Part shown: piece by piece, positions 8,386 to 17,147 of the stretch
How the letters are laid out: the number at the start of each line of letters is the position of its first letter
Position numbering within the stretch: the first letter of the stretch is position 1
Source of the DNA: Allochromatium tepidum
Lineage (GTDB): Bacteria; Pseudomonadota; Gammaproteobacteria; Chromatiales; Chromatiaceae
Direction of reading: 5' to 3'
Assembly: GCF_018409545.1 (NCBI RefSeq)
Contig: NZ_AP024563.1
Coordinates: forward strand, 1,752,755 to 1,816,754
Length of the DNA: 64,000 nucleotides
Made by a program: the position numbers and the translations under genes
Notes under the pieces: generated by a model
The model's input: only the letters and a program-made list of their open reading frames with translations
Database searches by the model: none
What the model was told of the DNA's origin: nothing

Positions 8386-9789
8386 ATGACCAACGCGACC
8401 GAGCGCGAACAGGAGCGCATCCGCACCGTCAATCGCCTGCTGCATGGGGCGTGTCGGCCGTTGCGCATCCTGCGCACGGTCGCCTGGGCGCCGGAGGTGA
8501 AGGAGACCTTTCTGGCCCAGGGGGCGCGTGAGCTGCCCGACGTGACCTATGCCGCCTTCGATCCTGCGCCCACGATCGAGGCCGTGCGCGAGGCGCGGCG
8601 CCGGATCGTGCCGGTCACGACCATCGATCTCTGGCTCGACCGTCAGGCCAATGCCATCGAACTGAGCGCGCGGATGCTGGCGGCGGTCGGCACCACAGGG
8701 TTCTTCGAGTACGGACGCCAGCTCTACGGCGAGCCGACCGCGCCCCTGCGCTATGTCCCGATCACGCCGCTCGATCTGGCGCAGAGCGTGCTCGACACCA
8801 TCCGCAACCTGGACCACATCGCGCTCAACACGGCGCCGCCGAGCTATCACACGGCCGAGGAGGTCGCCGAGAATCTGGGACAGGCGGTGCGCACCCAGTT
8901 CGGCGACCGGGCACCCGCCATCGAGCTGGTCGACCGGCTCTCGGCCAATGCCCTGGCGACCTCGCGCGCCATCCGCATCCGACGCGGCGCGCGTTTCACC
9001 GACCGCGATTGCATCCAGTTGCTGCATCACGAGGCGTACATCCATGTCGCGACCTCGCTCAACGGTCAGGCTCAGACCGATCTGCCGCTGCTGGCGGCCG
9101 GACATCCGGGCACCACGCGCACCCAGGAGGGGCTGGCCGTCTTCGCCGAGGTCATCAGCGGTTCGATCGAACTCGACCGCCTGCGGCGTCTGGCCGATCG
9201 GGTGCTGGCGATCCAGATGGCGATCGATGGGGCGGATTTCCTGGAGGTCTATCGCTATTTCATGGAGCGCACCGACGACCCGGATCAGTCGTTCGAGAAC
9301 GCGCGACGGGTCTTCCGGGGCGGGGTCATCACCGGCGGCGCGCCCTTCACCAAGGATCTGGTCTATCTGTTCGGGCTGCTCCAGGTCGACAACTTCATCC
9401 GGGCGGGTTTCGCCGCCGGGCGGGCCGACTGTCTCCATCTGCTGTTCTGCGGCAAGCTGGATCTGTTCGACATCCCGGCCTTGTGCGAACTCTATGCGCT
9501 GGGACTGTGCCGACCGCCGCGTTTCCTGCCGCCCTGGATCAGCGATCCGCGCTATCTGCTCGCCATGCTGACGTTTTCGGTCTTCACCAGTCGCGTGAGT
9601 CTGGAGCCGATCGTCGATGTGGCGCGCAAGCTGTTGGACAGCGCGCCCATGGTGCGGATGCCGGTCAATGAGCCTGAGCGGGTCATGAGTTCTGCTTGGG
9701 CCGTCCCGATTGAAAGGCGTCCAATAGCCGGCTATCCTGATGTTGCGCTGCAACAAACTCATGGGGCGGACCGCGTGTCCGCCCCATGA
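8386..9789 (+). CDS. DUF1704 QEGLA-motif metallopeptidase-like protein
   Basis: A 467-residue cytoplasmic protein of the DUF1704 (QEGLA motif) family, often annotated as flavohemoglobin expression-modulating and now related to MATCAP-type peptidases. The zinc-site motif reads LLHHEAYIH (HExxxH), and TQEGLAVFAE follows about 35 residues later, as usual. ATG 8386 follows AGGAG at 7 bases, better than the upstream GTG or ATT-region starts. The 3' end of the frame runs into a strong hairpin that contains the stop codon. Natural substrate unknown; zinc-dependent peptidase activity is inferred from the motif. Confidence 0.82.
   Translation: MTNATEREQERIRTVNRLLHGACRPLRILRTVAWAPEVKETFLAQGARELPDVTYAAFDPAPTIEAVREARRRIVPVTTIDLWLDRQANAIELSARMLAAVGTTGFFEYGRQLYGEPTAPLRYVPITPLDLAQSVLDTIRNLDHIALNTAPPSYHTAEEVAENLGQAVRTQFGDRAPAIELVDRLSANALATSRAIRIRRGARFTDRDCIQLLHHEAYIHVATSLNGQAQTDLPLLAAGHPGTTRTQEGLAVFAEVISGSIELDRLRRLADRVLAIQMAIDGADFLEVYRYFMERTDDPDQSFENARRVFRGGVITGGAPFTKDLVYLFGLLQVDNFIRAGFAAGRADCLHLLFCGKLDLFDIPALCELYALGLCRPPRFLPPWISDPRYLLAMLTFSVFTSRVSLEPIVDVARKLLDSAPMVRMPVNEPERVMSSAWAVPIERRPIAGYPDVALQQTHGADRVSAP
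9760..9788. terminator. hairpin between convergent genes
   Basis: A perfect 12-bp stem (CATGGGGCGGAC pairing with GTCCGCCCCATG) with a 5-base loop, followed by ATGTTTGG. It covers the last codons and most of the stop of the QEGLA gene and lies 46 bases from the end of the convergent HDAC gene, so it may terminate both. There is no strong U-run. Confidence 0.6.
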
Positions 9790-9833
9790 TGTTTGGTCAT
9801 CTGTCTGAGTCCCAGCGACACGCAGGCCGGATC

Positions 9834-10766
9834 TCAGGCGTGCCCGATCAGCTCATCGATATGGGTACTCACGCATCGCCCGAGCGCCGAGAACACATAA
9901 CCGCCCTCCAGACAGGACACGACCCGCTCCTGACTATGGCGTTTCGCCAGCTGGTGGATCTCGCGCGTGATCCAGCCATAGTCGGCGGTATGCAGATTGA
10001 ATTGCGCCATATCGTCCTCGATGTGCCCGTCGAAGCCGGCCGAGATCATGATCAACTGCGGCTCGAAGTCCTCCAGCCGCGGCAACCAGGCCCGTTCGAC
10101 CGCCGCCTTGAACGCCGCCCCATCGGTCAGACGGGGCAGGGGCAGGTTGACGACATTGGGCGCGTCCGTATCCGCCCCCGTGCCCGGATAGAAGGGATGC
10201 TGGAAGCTGGAGCAGAACAGGATCCGTTCGTCCCCGATCACGATTTCCTCGGTGCCGTCGCCGTGATGGACGTCGAAGTCGACGATGGCCACGCGCTCCA
10301 GCCCATGATGCTCCAGGGCGTGCAGCGCGCCGATGGCGACATTGTTGAAGATGCAGAACCCGCTGCCCTTGGCGCGTCCGGCATGATGCCCCGGCGGACG
10401 CACGGCACAAAACGCGGCATGATGCCGTTCACCCATCACCAGATCCACGCCCAGGATCGCCGCGCCCGCCGCATGCAGCGCCGCCTCCAGCGTGTGACTG
10501 TTCATGGCCGTGTCGCCGTCGATCCAGGCCAGCACGTCCTCGGCCTGGGGCGCGGCGGCCATGATGGTCTCGATATAGTCGCGATCGTGCGCGCGCGCGA
10601 TCTGCTCGACGCCGGCCTTGGGTGCGTCATAATGGGTGAGTAACATCTCCATGCCGGAGGCGATCAGCCGGTCCTGGATCGCATAGAGCCGTTCGGGGCA
10701 TTCGGGGTGATGGGCCCCCATCCGATGTTCGCGACAAGACGGATGTGAGATGAAGGCGAGGTTCAT
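9834..10766 (-). CDS. class II HDAC-family lysine deacetylase (AcuC-like)
   Basis: A 310-residue zinc-dependent deacetylase of the histone-deacetylase superfamily. The catalytic His pair is in RPPGHHAG, and the zinc ligands are in DFDVHHGDG (Asp, His) and SAGFDGH (Asp). The GSGFCIFNN and ISAGFD blocks are typical of bacterial acetoin-utilisation/HDAC-like amidohydrolases. Length is normal and no lesion is seen. It is divergent from a Pat-type acetyltransferase 151 bases away, which suggests that the pair sets the acetylation state of metabolic enzymes such as acetyl-CoA synthetase; that target is an inference. Confidence 0.88.
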   Translation of the reverse strand: MNLAFISHPSCREHRMGAHHPECPERLYAIQDRLIASGMEMLLTHYDAPKAGVEQIARAHDRDYIETIMAAAPQAEDVLAWIDGDTAMNSHTLEAALHAAGAAILGVDLVMGERHHAAFCAVRPPGHHAGRAKGSGFCIFNNVAIGALHALEHHGLERVAIVDFDVHHGDGTEEIVIGDERILFCSSFQHPFYPGTGADTDAPNVVNLPLPRLTDGAAFKAAVERAWLPRLEDFEPQLIMISAGFDGHIEDDMAQFNLHTADYGWITREIHQLAKRHSQERVVSCLEGGYVFSALGRCVSTHIDELIGHA

Positions 10767-10917
10767 AGAAGGCTGTCCTCAAGACTCGATCGCCACACTT
10801 GACCCATGGGGGTAGGAAGCGATTCTTTTCTTCAACTGGCTTGCGGCCAAACTCGTGGCCGCCATGCGGTGGCCATGCCCCAGATTAAACCCTTTTTCGG
10901 CTCGGAGTGCGGATCTC

Positions 10918-13596
10918 ATGCGTTTGACGGATATCGACCAACTCTTCACGCCGGGGGCCGTGGCCGTCTTCGGCGCCAGTGACAACGACGGATCGATCGG
11001 CGGACTGGTCTTTCGCAACCTGCTCGCCGGCGGTTACAAGGGCCAGTGTTACGCCATCAATCCCAAATATACCGAGGTGGCGGGCCAGCCCTGCTACAGC
11101 GACCTGAACGCGCTGGACAAGCAGATCGATCTGGCCCTGATCGCCACGCCGGGCGAGTGCGTGCCGGCCATCCTCGATCAGTGCGGCAGCTATGGCGTCA
11201 AGGCCGCCGTGGTGCACTCGGCCGGATTCGGCGAGCACGGTGAGCGCGGCATCGCGCTCCAGGAGAAGATGGTCGAGGCGGCGCGGCGCAACCGCATCCG
11301 CGTCATGGGACCGAACTGTCTGGGCGTGATGCGTCCGCAGCATGGCCTGAACGCCAGCGTCGGCAAGGATCTGCCGCGACGGGGCAATGTGGCGCTGGTC
11401 TCGCAGTCGGGCGCCATCTGTACGGCCATGATCGACTGGTCGGAGTCGCGCGGCGTGGGTTTCTCGGCGGTGGTCTCAATCGGGGCGGCGGCCGACGTCG
11501 ACTTCGGCGACATCCTCGACTATCTGGCGCTCGACACCCAGACCCAGTGCATCCTGCTCTATGTCGAGGGCGTCCGTCATGCGCGCCACTTCATGAGCGG
11601 TCTGCGCGCGGCGGCGCGGCTCAAGCCGGTGGTCATCGTCAAGGCCGGACGCCATCCGGCCGGCACGCGCGCCATCAAGTCGCACACCGGCGGCTACGTC
11701 GGCTCGGCGGAAGTGTTTCGCGCCGTCACCGACCGTGCCGGCGTGGTCCAGGTCGCCAATCTGGATCAGCTCTTCGCCGCCGCACAGGTGTTCGGCACCC
11801 GACGCCGGCTGGCAGGCGACCGCATCGCCATCATCACCAACGGCGGCGGACCGGGCGTGCTGGCCGCCGATCGCACCGTCGAGCTGGGTCTGACCCTGGC
11901 GCAGTTCACCGAGGCCACGCGCCAGAAACTCGAACAGGCGCTGCCCGATTACTGGTCGCACGGCAACCCCATCGACATCATCGGCGACGCGCCGCCCGAG
12001 CGCTATCGGCTGGCGCTCGACGCCTGCCTGGCCGACCCCGAGGTCGACGGCGTGCTCTGTATCCTGGCCCCGCTGGTGTTCGGCGATCCGGTGGCCACGG
12101 CCCAGCAGGTCATCGAGGCCGCCAAGGGCAGCCGCAAACCGGTGCTGGCCTGCTGGATGGGCGGCAAGCGGGTGCTGGAGGCCCAGGCGCTGCTCTCCGA
12201 ACACGACGTGCCCCAGTTCGACAGCCCGGAGGCGGCGGTCGAAGCCTTCTCATTCCTGGCCATCCATCAGCGCAACCAGAAGCTGCTGATGCAGTCGCCG
12301 GCACCGCTCTCCTACGAAGACCCGCCCGATGTCGAGGGTGCGCGCCTGATCATCGAGGGGGTCATGTCCGAGGGGCGCAAGGTGCTCGGGACCATCGAGG
12401 CCAAGGCCATCCTCTCGGCCTTCCGCATCCCAACCATGCAGGCGATCCTGGCCCGCACCCCGAACGAGGCGCTGATGGCCGCCGAGGCGCTGGGCTTCCC
12501 GGTGGTGATGAAGATCAACTCGCCCGATCTGGAGCACAAATCCGACGTCGATGGGGTCAAGCTCAACATCGACGACGCCCAATCGGTGCGCCGGACCTTC
12601 ACCGAGATCATGGAGCGCGCCAAGCGGCTGCGTCCCGATGCGCGCTTCGACGGCATCACGGTCGAGCGCATGGTCTCCACGCGCGCGGCACGTGAGCTGA
12701 TGATCGGCGTTTTCCGCGACAAGATCTTCGGCCCGGTGATCCTGTTCGGCGCCGGCGGCACCAAGGTCGAGGTGCTCGGCGACCGGGCGCTGGGTCTGCC
12801 GCCGCTCAACGCCTTCATCATCGAGACCATGATCGATCACACGCGGGTGGCGCGGCTGATGGGCGCCTTCCAGAACATGCCGCCGATGAACCGGGTGGCG
12901 CTCGCACGCATCCTCCAGCGCGTCTCGGAAATGGTCTGCGAGCTGCCCGAGATCCTCAGCATGGACATCAACCCGCTGATCGGCAACGACAAGGAGGTGA
13001 TCGCCGTGGACGTGCGCATCAAGGTCGACTACCGTCCGCCGCAACAGCCGACCTATGGTCACATGGCCATCCATCCCTATCCGAGCCATCTGATCGAGCG
13101 TGCGCAACTGCCCGACGGACGGGATCTTGTCATCCGCCCGATCCGGCCCGAGGACGCCGAGATGGAGCAGGCGTTCGTGCGCGGACTCTCGGAGCAGACC
13201 AAGTATTTCCGCTTCATGCAGGCGATCAAGGAGCTCACGCCCGAGATGCTGGTGCGCTTCACCCAGATCGACTACGACCGTGAGATGGCCCTGATCGGCG
13301 TACTGGAGGAGAACGGCACCGAGATCGAGGTCGGGGTGGCACGCTACATGAGTCGTCCGGGCGGCGAGAGCTGCGAGTTCGCCATCGTGGTCTCGGACAA
13401 CCATCGCAACCTGGGCATAGGTGCGCGCCTGATGCGCTCGCTGATGCAGAACGCACGCTTACGCGGGTTCCGCCTCATGGAAGGCGAGGTGCTGACGGCC
13501 AATTCGCGCATGCTGGCGTTGATGAAGTCGCTCGGCTTCCGCATCGAGAGCGATCCGCAGGATCTGGCGGTCAAGCTGGTGACCAAGGTGCTGTAA
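10918..13596 (+). CDS. Pat-type protein lysine acetyltransferase (acyl-CoA synthetase-like + GNAT)
   Basis: An 892-residue protein with the full architecture of Salmonella Pat/YfiQ: N-terminal CoA-binding Rossmann domain (GAVAVFGASDNDGSIGG), succinyl-CoA-ligase-like domains (VSQSGAICTAM, IITNGGGPGVLAADR), an ATP-grasp domain (about 480-700, GFPVVMKINSPDLEHKSDV), and a C-terminal GNAT domain (about 735-890, RNLGIGARLM for acetyl-CoA binding). It transfers acetyl groups to lysines of target enzymes. ATG 10918 is the natural start of the CoA-binding domain; an upstream in-frame GTG at 10855 lacks support. Divergent from the HDAC-family deacetylase. Confidence 0.9.
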   Translation: MRLTDIDQLFTPGAVAVFGASDNDGSIGGLVFRNLLAGGYKGQCYAINPKYTEVAGQPCYSDLNALDKQIDLALIATPGECVPAILDQCGSYGVKAAVVHSAGFGEHGERGIALQEKMVEAARRNRIRVMGPNCLGVMRPQHGLNASVGKDLPRRGNVALVSQSGAICTAMIDWSESRGVGFSAVVSIGAAADVDFGDILDYLALDTQTQCILLYVEGVRHARHFMSGLRAAARLKPVVIVKAGRHPAGTRAIKSHTGGYVGSAEVFRAVTDRAGVVQVANLDQLFAAAQVFGTRRRLAGDRIAIITNGGGPGVLAADRTVELGLTLAQFTEATRQKLEQALPDYWSHGNPIDIIGDAPPERYRLALDACLADPEVDGVLCILAPLVFGDPVATAQQVIEAAKGSRKPVLACWMGGKRVLEAQALLSEHDVPQFDSPEAAVEAFSFLAIHQRNQKLLMQSPAPLSYEDPPDVEGARLIIEGVMSEGRKVLGTIEAKAILSAFRIPTMQAILARTPNEALMAAEALGFPVVMKINSPDLEHKSDVDGVKLNIDDAQSVRRTFTEIMERAKRLRPDARFDGITVERMVSTRAARELMIGVFRDKIFGPVILFGAGGTKVEVLGDRALGLPPLNAFIIETMIDHTRVARLMGAFQNMPPMNRVALARILQRVSEMVCELPEILSMDINPLIGNDKEVIAVDVRIKVDYRPPQQPTYGHMAIHPYPSHLIERAQLPDGRDLVIRPIRPEDAEMEQAFVRGLSEQTKYFRFMQAIKELTPEMLVRFTQIDYDREMALIGVLEENGTEIEVGVARYMSRPGGESCEFAIVVSDNHRNLGIGARLMRSLMQNARLRGFRLMEGEVLTANSRMLALMKSLGFRIESDPQDLAVKLVTKVL

Positions 13597-13610
13597 GAGG
13601 CCGTTGTGGT

Positions 13611-14477
13611 TCAACCCAGATCGATGGATACCTCGGTCGCGCCCGCACGCGCGCCGAACACGCGAATGTCCTCGCGGATACGCTCGCGACAGCTCGCACC
13701 CAGGGCCTCGCGATCCCCCTGCATGACCACGCTCAGACGCAGATCCGGCTCGCGCAGACAGAGACACAGCCGCAGTTCGATCCGCGCCCGCTCATGCGGC
13801 GGCTTCAGCCGCAGATCCAGCGTCAGCTCGAACGAGGCCGTCGCCAGACGCGGCCGCCGCGTCCAGACGCTCATCAGGATGCAGTTCGGATCCTGACAGC
13901 GACGACGCAGCGCATAGGCCAACTCGCGATCACAGAAGACCCCGACGGTGCGCTCGATCTCGGTCGGATGGCGCTGAGCCTTGCGCAGCCGTTGCGGTGT
14001 CTCGATCGCGTGCTCGATCTGCCGGCGCATCACGCGCCGCAGACGATCGAAGGACTTGGGCAGGGTTCCGCTATGGAAGCCGCGCCGCAGAAAGCCGCGC
14101 AGGGTCTCTCCTTCAGTTCCCAGACCAGAAAGCCCGCCAGCCCCGGCAGCAGCAGTACGGTGAGCGTGACGAAGGGAATGGAGATCCATTTCGGCAGGGT
14201 AACTACTCAGCCTACCAACGAAGAGTTTACGCACTTTAAAAACAACGTGTTACGTCTCAGCGATAAGCAAAGCAGCCGGATTTTTCCATGGATTACCATA
14301 AGACTGACCGCTCCAATTTACGCCAAAGCACAACATCTAGTGCTTTCATGCAGTCAGATGTCTGCATCTAGGGGCTGAGTAGTTACTCGGCAGGATCGGA
14401 TCCAGGATCGGCTTGAAGACGCCGGCTCGAAAGGCCTTCGCGGCGGACTCTGTGGTGGTCGGCGGCGGACGGGACAT
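13611..14477 (-). pseudogene. membrane protein gene broken by MITE insertion and a second lesion
   Basis: ATG at 14477 (minus strand) begins MSRPPPTTTE and runs to 14395, where a MITE with 8-bp target duplication interrupts it. Removing the MITE and one duplicate restores the frame exactly, giving DPILPKWISIPFVTLT and a hydrophobic segment ending VWELKE. After that the reading shifts to another frame, ETLRGFLRRGFHSGTLPKSF, which continues to the stop at 13611-13613. The frame change suggests a further internal deletion or indel near 14100-14110. I recall similar sequences as the C-terminal region of a large membrane protein in related bacteria, but cannot name its function. The 165-codon C-terminal part remains open. 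Confidence 0.65.
14199..14386. mobile_element. 188-bp MITE, IS66-family-like, with 8-bp target duplication
   Basis: Perfect 14-bp terminal inverted repeats: GTAACTACTCAGCC at 14199 and its complement GGCTGAGTAGTTAC ending at 14386. Flanked by the direct repeat TCGGCAGG (14191-14198 and 14387-14394). A GTAA terminus and an 8-bp duplication are characteristic of IS66-family transposition. The interior is clearly more AT-rich than the host, has no plausible gene, and so the element is non-autonomous. Confidence 0.9.
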
Positions 14478-14727
14478 GGCTCCAGGTGCTCTTGAGGGAA
14501 TTCGGGTCTTGGAGTCAACGCGGGATCGGGAATCGAGCCGGCTGGACGCCGGCGTCGTCGCTCACAGCAAAGCGCTGTTCGGACAGGGAATCAGGGGTAT
14601 AATCAATTGTTTTGAACCGGCCAGTCACGGATTCCAATGCTGCTGTTCGCCATCATAGCACGCGCGAAACGGACTCCGGATTGGTCATTGCATTCACGGC
14701 CTCTCTTGGATCGCGAGCTCGCCCACT

Positions 14728-15063
14728 ATGCACTACCGCGTCTTCTATCTCTTCGATCGGTCCGGTGATGCCATCTCTTCGGCCAGTGCCGTGGAGATGA
14801 GCGCCAAGGCCATCTGCGAGCAGCTCCTGCCGCGCCTTCAGACCGAGGACGACTATCTCGGACTGATCGATACGCGCGCGACCATCCTGCAGATTCTCTA
14901 TGAGCCGTCCGAGCCGCGCTACTGGGTGGAATTGCCGGTCGATGCCGCCAAGGCCTCCTATGGGCGCTATATGGGACTCGACGAACTCAAGGACTTCATC
15001 CTGACGCTGCCCGAGGTCTTCGAGCGCGAGGCCATTCCCGGCCTGGAGTACCGGCCCTGGTGA
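14728..15063 (+). CDS. conserved small protein, function unknown
   Basis: A 111-residue acidic soluble protein, with no signal peptide or membrane segment and no motif I recognise. Codon use matches the neighbours and the frame is well populated with charged and aromatic residues (ending PGLEYRPW). It stands alone: the MITE-disrupted gene lies upstream on the other strand and the DUF1566 gene converges on it with 7 bases between stops. The 250 bases upstream contain a TATAAT hexamer at 14598 but no convincing -35 element. Confidence 0.6.
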   Translation: MHYRVFYLFDRSGDAISSASAVEMSAKAICEQLLPRLQTEDDYLGLIDTRATILQILYEPSEPRYWVELPVDAAKASYGRYMGLDELKDFILTLPEVFEREAIPGLEYRPW

Positions 15064-15070
15064 CTCAGGT

Positions 15071-15643
15071 CTAGGGCATCGCGCCGCCCGCCGGCGCCAG
15101 GGTGCCGCGCACCAGTCGCACACGCCCGTTCTGCGACTTGCCGACCCGGAAGTATTGACCGCTGAAGAAGCTCACCGACCAGGCGCGCTCCAGTCCGCCC
15201 GTGTCGACCGAGGACGACCAGAACAGGACCGAGGGCGTGTTGGGGAAGACCCGCGGATTGATCGCGGGGCCGTCGTGACATTTTTCGACGATGGTCAGGA
15301 GTTCTTCGCCGGTCGGCAGTCGCCAGTCGCCCCCGGCCTTGCTCGCCGACTGCATGGCCTTGGTCCAGGTATGGCCGGCGGGGCGTCCGACACAGCCGTT
15401 GGATTCGGCGTCCCAACGCTGACCGAGTGCACAACGCTGCCATTCGAGCGTCGTGCGCTGATGCCGGACCACGGCCCCGTCTTCCAGCAGACTGAACTCG
15501 GTCGAGGGCGTGGTCTCGATCTCGCCCTTCAGACAGGCGTCGGTCGCGGGCGGGATCGGCGTGTCCGGCTGTGCCCGGAGCTGGGCCGGGACGAAGTGGA
15601 TGAGCAGGCTGACGGCCAGGGCCGTCCGTATTCGGTATCGCAT
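15071..15643 (-). CDS. secreted DUF1566 (Lcl-type) domain protein
   Basis: A 190-residue protein with an N-terminal signal peptide ending near ALA-type residues (about 24). The mature region matches the DUF1566/Lcl C-terminal fold: WRLPTGEELLTIV, VFWSSSV-like block (VLFWSSSVDTG), and a final GKSQNGRVRLVRG. Four cysteines are spaced as two possible disulfides. These domains occur in secreted adhesion and surface proteins; no binding partner is evident here. Start ATG 15643 gives a complete signal peptide. Confidence 0.78.
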   Translation of the reverse strand: MRYRIRTALAVSLLIHFVPAQLRAQPDTPIPPATDACLKGEIETTPSTEFSLLEDGAVVRHQRTTLEWQRCALGQRWDAESNGCVGRPAGHTWTKAMQSASKAGGDWRLPTGEELLTIVEKCHDGPAINPRVFPNTPSVLFWSSSVDTGGLERAWSVSFFSGQYFRVGKSQNGRVRLVRGTLAPAGGAMP

Positions 15644-15809
15644 GATCGCAAGGGGCCTGAATCTGGGTTAGGATCGGCGCCTGAATCTCCGGCTGAGTCA
15701 GGTTCGTGTATCCTTAAGGGCGAGAACGCGACCAGTCTCGGCGTTCGGTAACGTCTCCAGCGAAATCCCGTCTCCTTCAACATCGCGCCTGAACGAGGAA
15801 CCAAGGACT

Positions 15810-16235
15810 ATGAACCAGCAGACCGCCATGGCTTCCGAGCCGGATGTCCCCGCCACCATCGCCTTTCCCGCCGGCATTCCAGGATTCGAGCATCTTCAGA
15901 GCTATCGTCTGACGTATTCCGACACGGATTCCGGGCGCGTCTACCGACTGCGCGCCGAGGGCGACGCGGAGATCGAGTTCACGCTGGTCGATCCGCGACT
16001 CTATGCGCTCAATTATGTGCTCGAACTCGACGACGCGGAACAGTCCCTGCTCCAGGCCGAGGATCCCGGGCAGGTGCTGGTGCTGCTCATGCTCTGGAAG
16101 GACGAGACCGCAAGCAGTGGCGTGCCGGGTCTGAACGCCAATATCGGCGGCCCTATCCTCATCAATGTCGTCAAGGGCTTGGGGATGCAGAAGATCATCG
16201 ACAGTCCGCGCGTCGAACTCAGTATCTCGAACTGA
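15810..16235 (+). CDS. fliW: flagellar assembly factor FliW
   Basis: A 141-residue protein with FPAGIPGFE, the hallmark of FliW, and family-like blocks FTLVDPRLYALNYV and NIGGPILINV. FliW binds flagellin and antagonises the RNA-binding regulator CsrA, coupling flagellin synthesis to export. Length is close to the family norm of about 140-150. No csrA or fliC is adjacent, so it is a stand-alone copy; motility-linked genes begin about 2 kb downstream. Confidence 0.88.
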   Translation: MNQQTAMASEPDVPATIAFPAGIPGFEHLQSYRLTYSDTDSGRVYRLRAEGDAEIEFTLVDPRLYALNYVLELDDAEQSLLQAEDPGQVLVLLMLWKDETASSGVPGLNANIGGPILINVVKGLGMQKIIDSPRVELSISN

Positions 16236-16375
16236 AGTCGTCCGGGCCGACCCAGGTTGCGGATTTCGAATGTCGCACTCGATCACTCGGGTTATTCTCC
16301 GCGCTCACTCGACAGCGAGCGCTCCGTTGCGAGCGTTCGTTGTCTTCCAAGGCCGATAACGGAGCGCGACAGACC

Positions 16376-16840
16376 GTGAAGAACTTCCTGGAACTCATCA
16401 AGCATTGTCTGACCGAGGTGCACGAGCTCATGCCTTGGGATCTGGAGGAACGCATCCAGGCCAATCCGGAGCTGCTGATCGTCGACGTGCGCGAACCCGA
16501 GGAATTCGCGGCCATGCACATCGAAGGTTCGATCAATGTACCGCGCGGCATCCTGGAATCGGCCTGCGAGTGGGACTACGAGGAAACCGTGCCCGAGCTG
16601 GTCCAGGCCCGCGAGCGCGAGATCGTGGTCGTCTGCCGCTCGGGCTATCGCAGTGTGCTGGCGGCGCATTCGATGAACGTGCTCGGTTACACCAACGTCG
16701 TTTCACTCAAGACCGGACTGCGCGGCTGGAAGGACTACGAGCAGCCGCTCGTCGACGGCGAAGGTCGGCCGGTCGATCTCGACGACGCCGACGTCTATTT
16801 CACCCCGCGCCTGCGCCCCGAGCAACGCCGTCCCATCTGA
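16376..16840 (+). CDS. rhodanese-domain sulfurtransferase-like protein
   Basis: A 154-residue single-domain rhodanese. The active-site loop is VVVCRSGYRS with the catalytic Cys, preceded by the characteristic LIVDVREPEEFAAMHIEGSINVP. A short N-terminal helix-rich extension (about 20 residues) precedes the domain. GTG 16376 is chosen; CGGAG lies about 12 bases upstream, and an in-frame TTG at 16340 is the alternative. It may handle persulfide sulfur, which would suit a sulfur-oxidising host, but the partner is unknown. Confidence 0.8.
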   Translation: MKNFLELIKHCLTEVHELMPWDLEERIQANPELLIVDVREPEEFAAMHIEGSINVPRGILESACEWDYEETVPELVQAREREIVVVCRSGYRSVLAAHSMNVLGYTNVVSLKTGLRGWKDYEQPLVDGEGRPVDLDDADVYFTPRLRPEQRRPI

Positions 16841-16857
16841 ATGTCCGCCTGTCCGCC

Positions 16858-17139
16858 ATGCACGACCGTCCGACCGACAGCCAACGTCACACGATGATCG
16901 CGGTCGCCGCCTATTATCTGGCCGAGCGACGCGGCTTTGCGCCCGGCGGGGCCGAGGACGACTGGCGGCAGGCCGAGCAGGCGATCGACGCCATGATCGC
17001 CGCTCGTCAGCTCACGGAGCGCACGGATGACGAGACGCGCGGACGGCTCATCCGCAATGCCCTGGTGCTCCGGGAGACCGCCGGCGAGCGCGCGGTTCCA
17101 GCGACGCCCGATACCAACTCAGAGACCGCCCGGACTTAA
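16858..17139 (+). CDS. DUF2934 domain small protein
   Basis: A 93-residue protein whose core IAVAAYYLAERRGFAPG...DDWRQAEQAID matches the short DUF2934 helical family. No membrane segment or signal peptide. It starts 18 bases after the rhodanese stop and ends 8 bases before rsmA, so the three genes are probably cotranscribed. Function unknown. Confidence 0.72.
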   Translation: MHDRPTDSQRHTMIAVAAYYLAERRGFAPGGAEDDWRQAEQAIDAMIAARQLTERTDDETRGRLIRNALVLRETAGERAVPATPDTNSETART

Positions 17140-17147
17140 CCGAAACC

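Noticed and set aside
8275-9762. 495-codon minus-strand frame opposite the QEGLA gene
   Set aside because: The plus frame has the HExxxH and QEGLA motifs; the minus frame is a compositional shadow.
14585-14610. Promoter around TATAAT at 14598
   Set aside because: No matching -35 hexamer at a suitable distance, and both flanking genes have other possible promoter regions.
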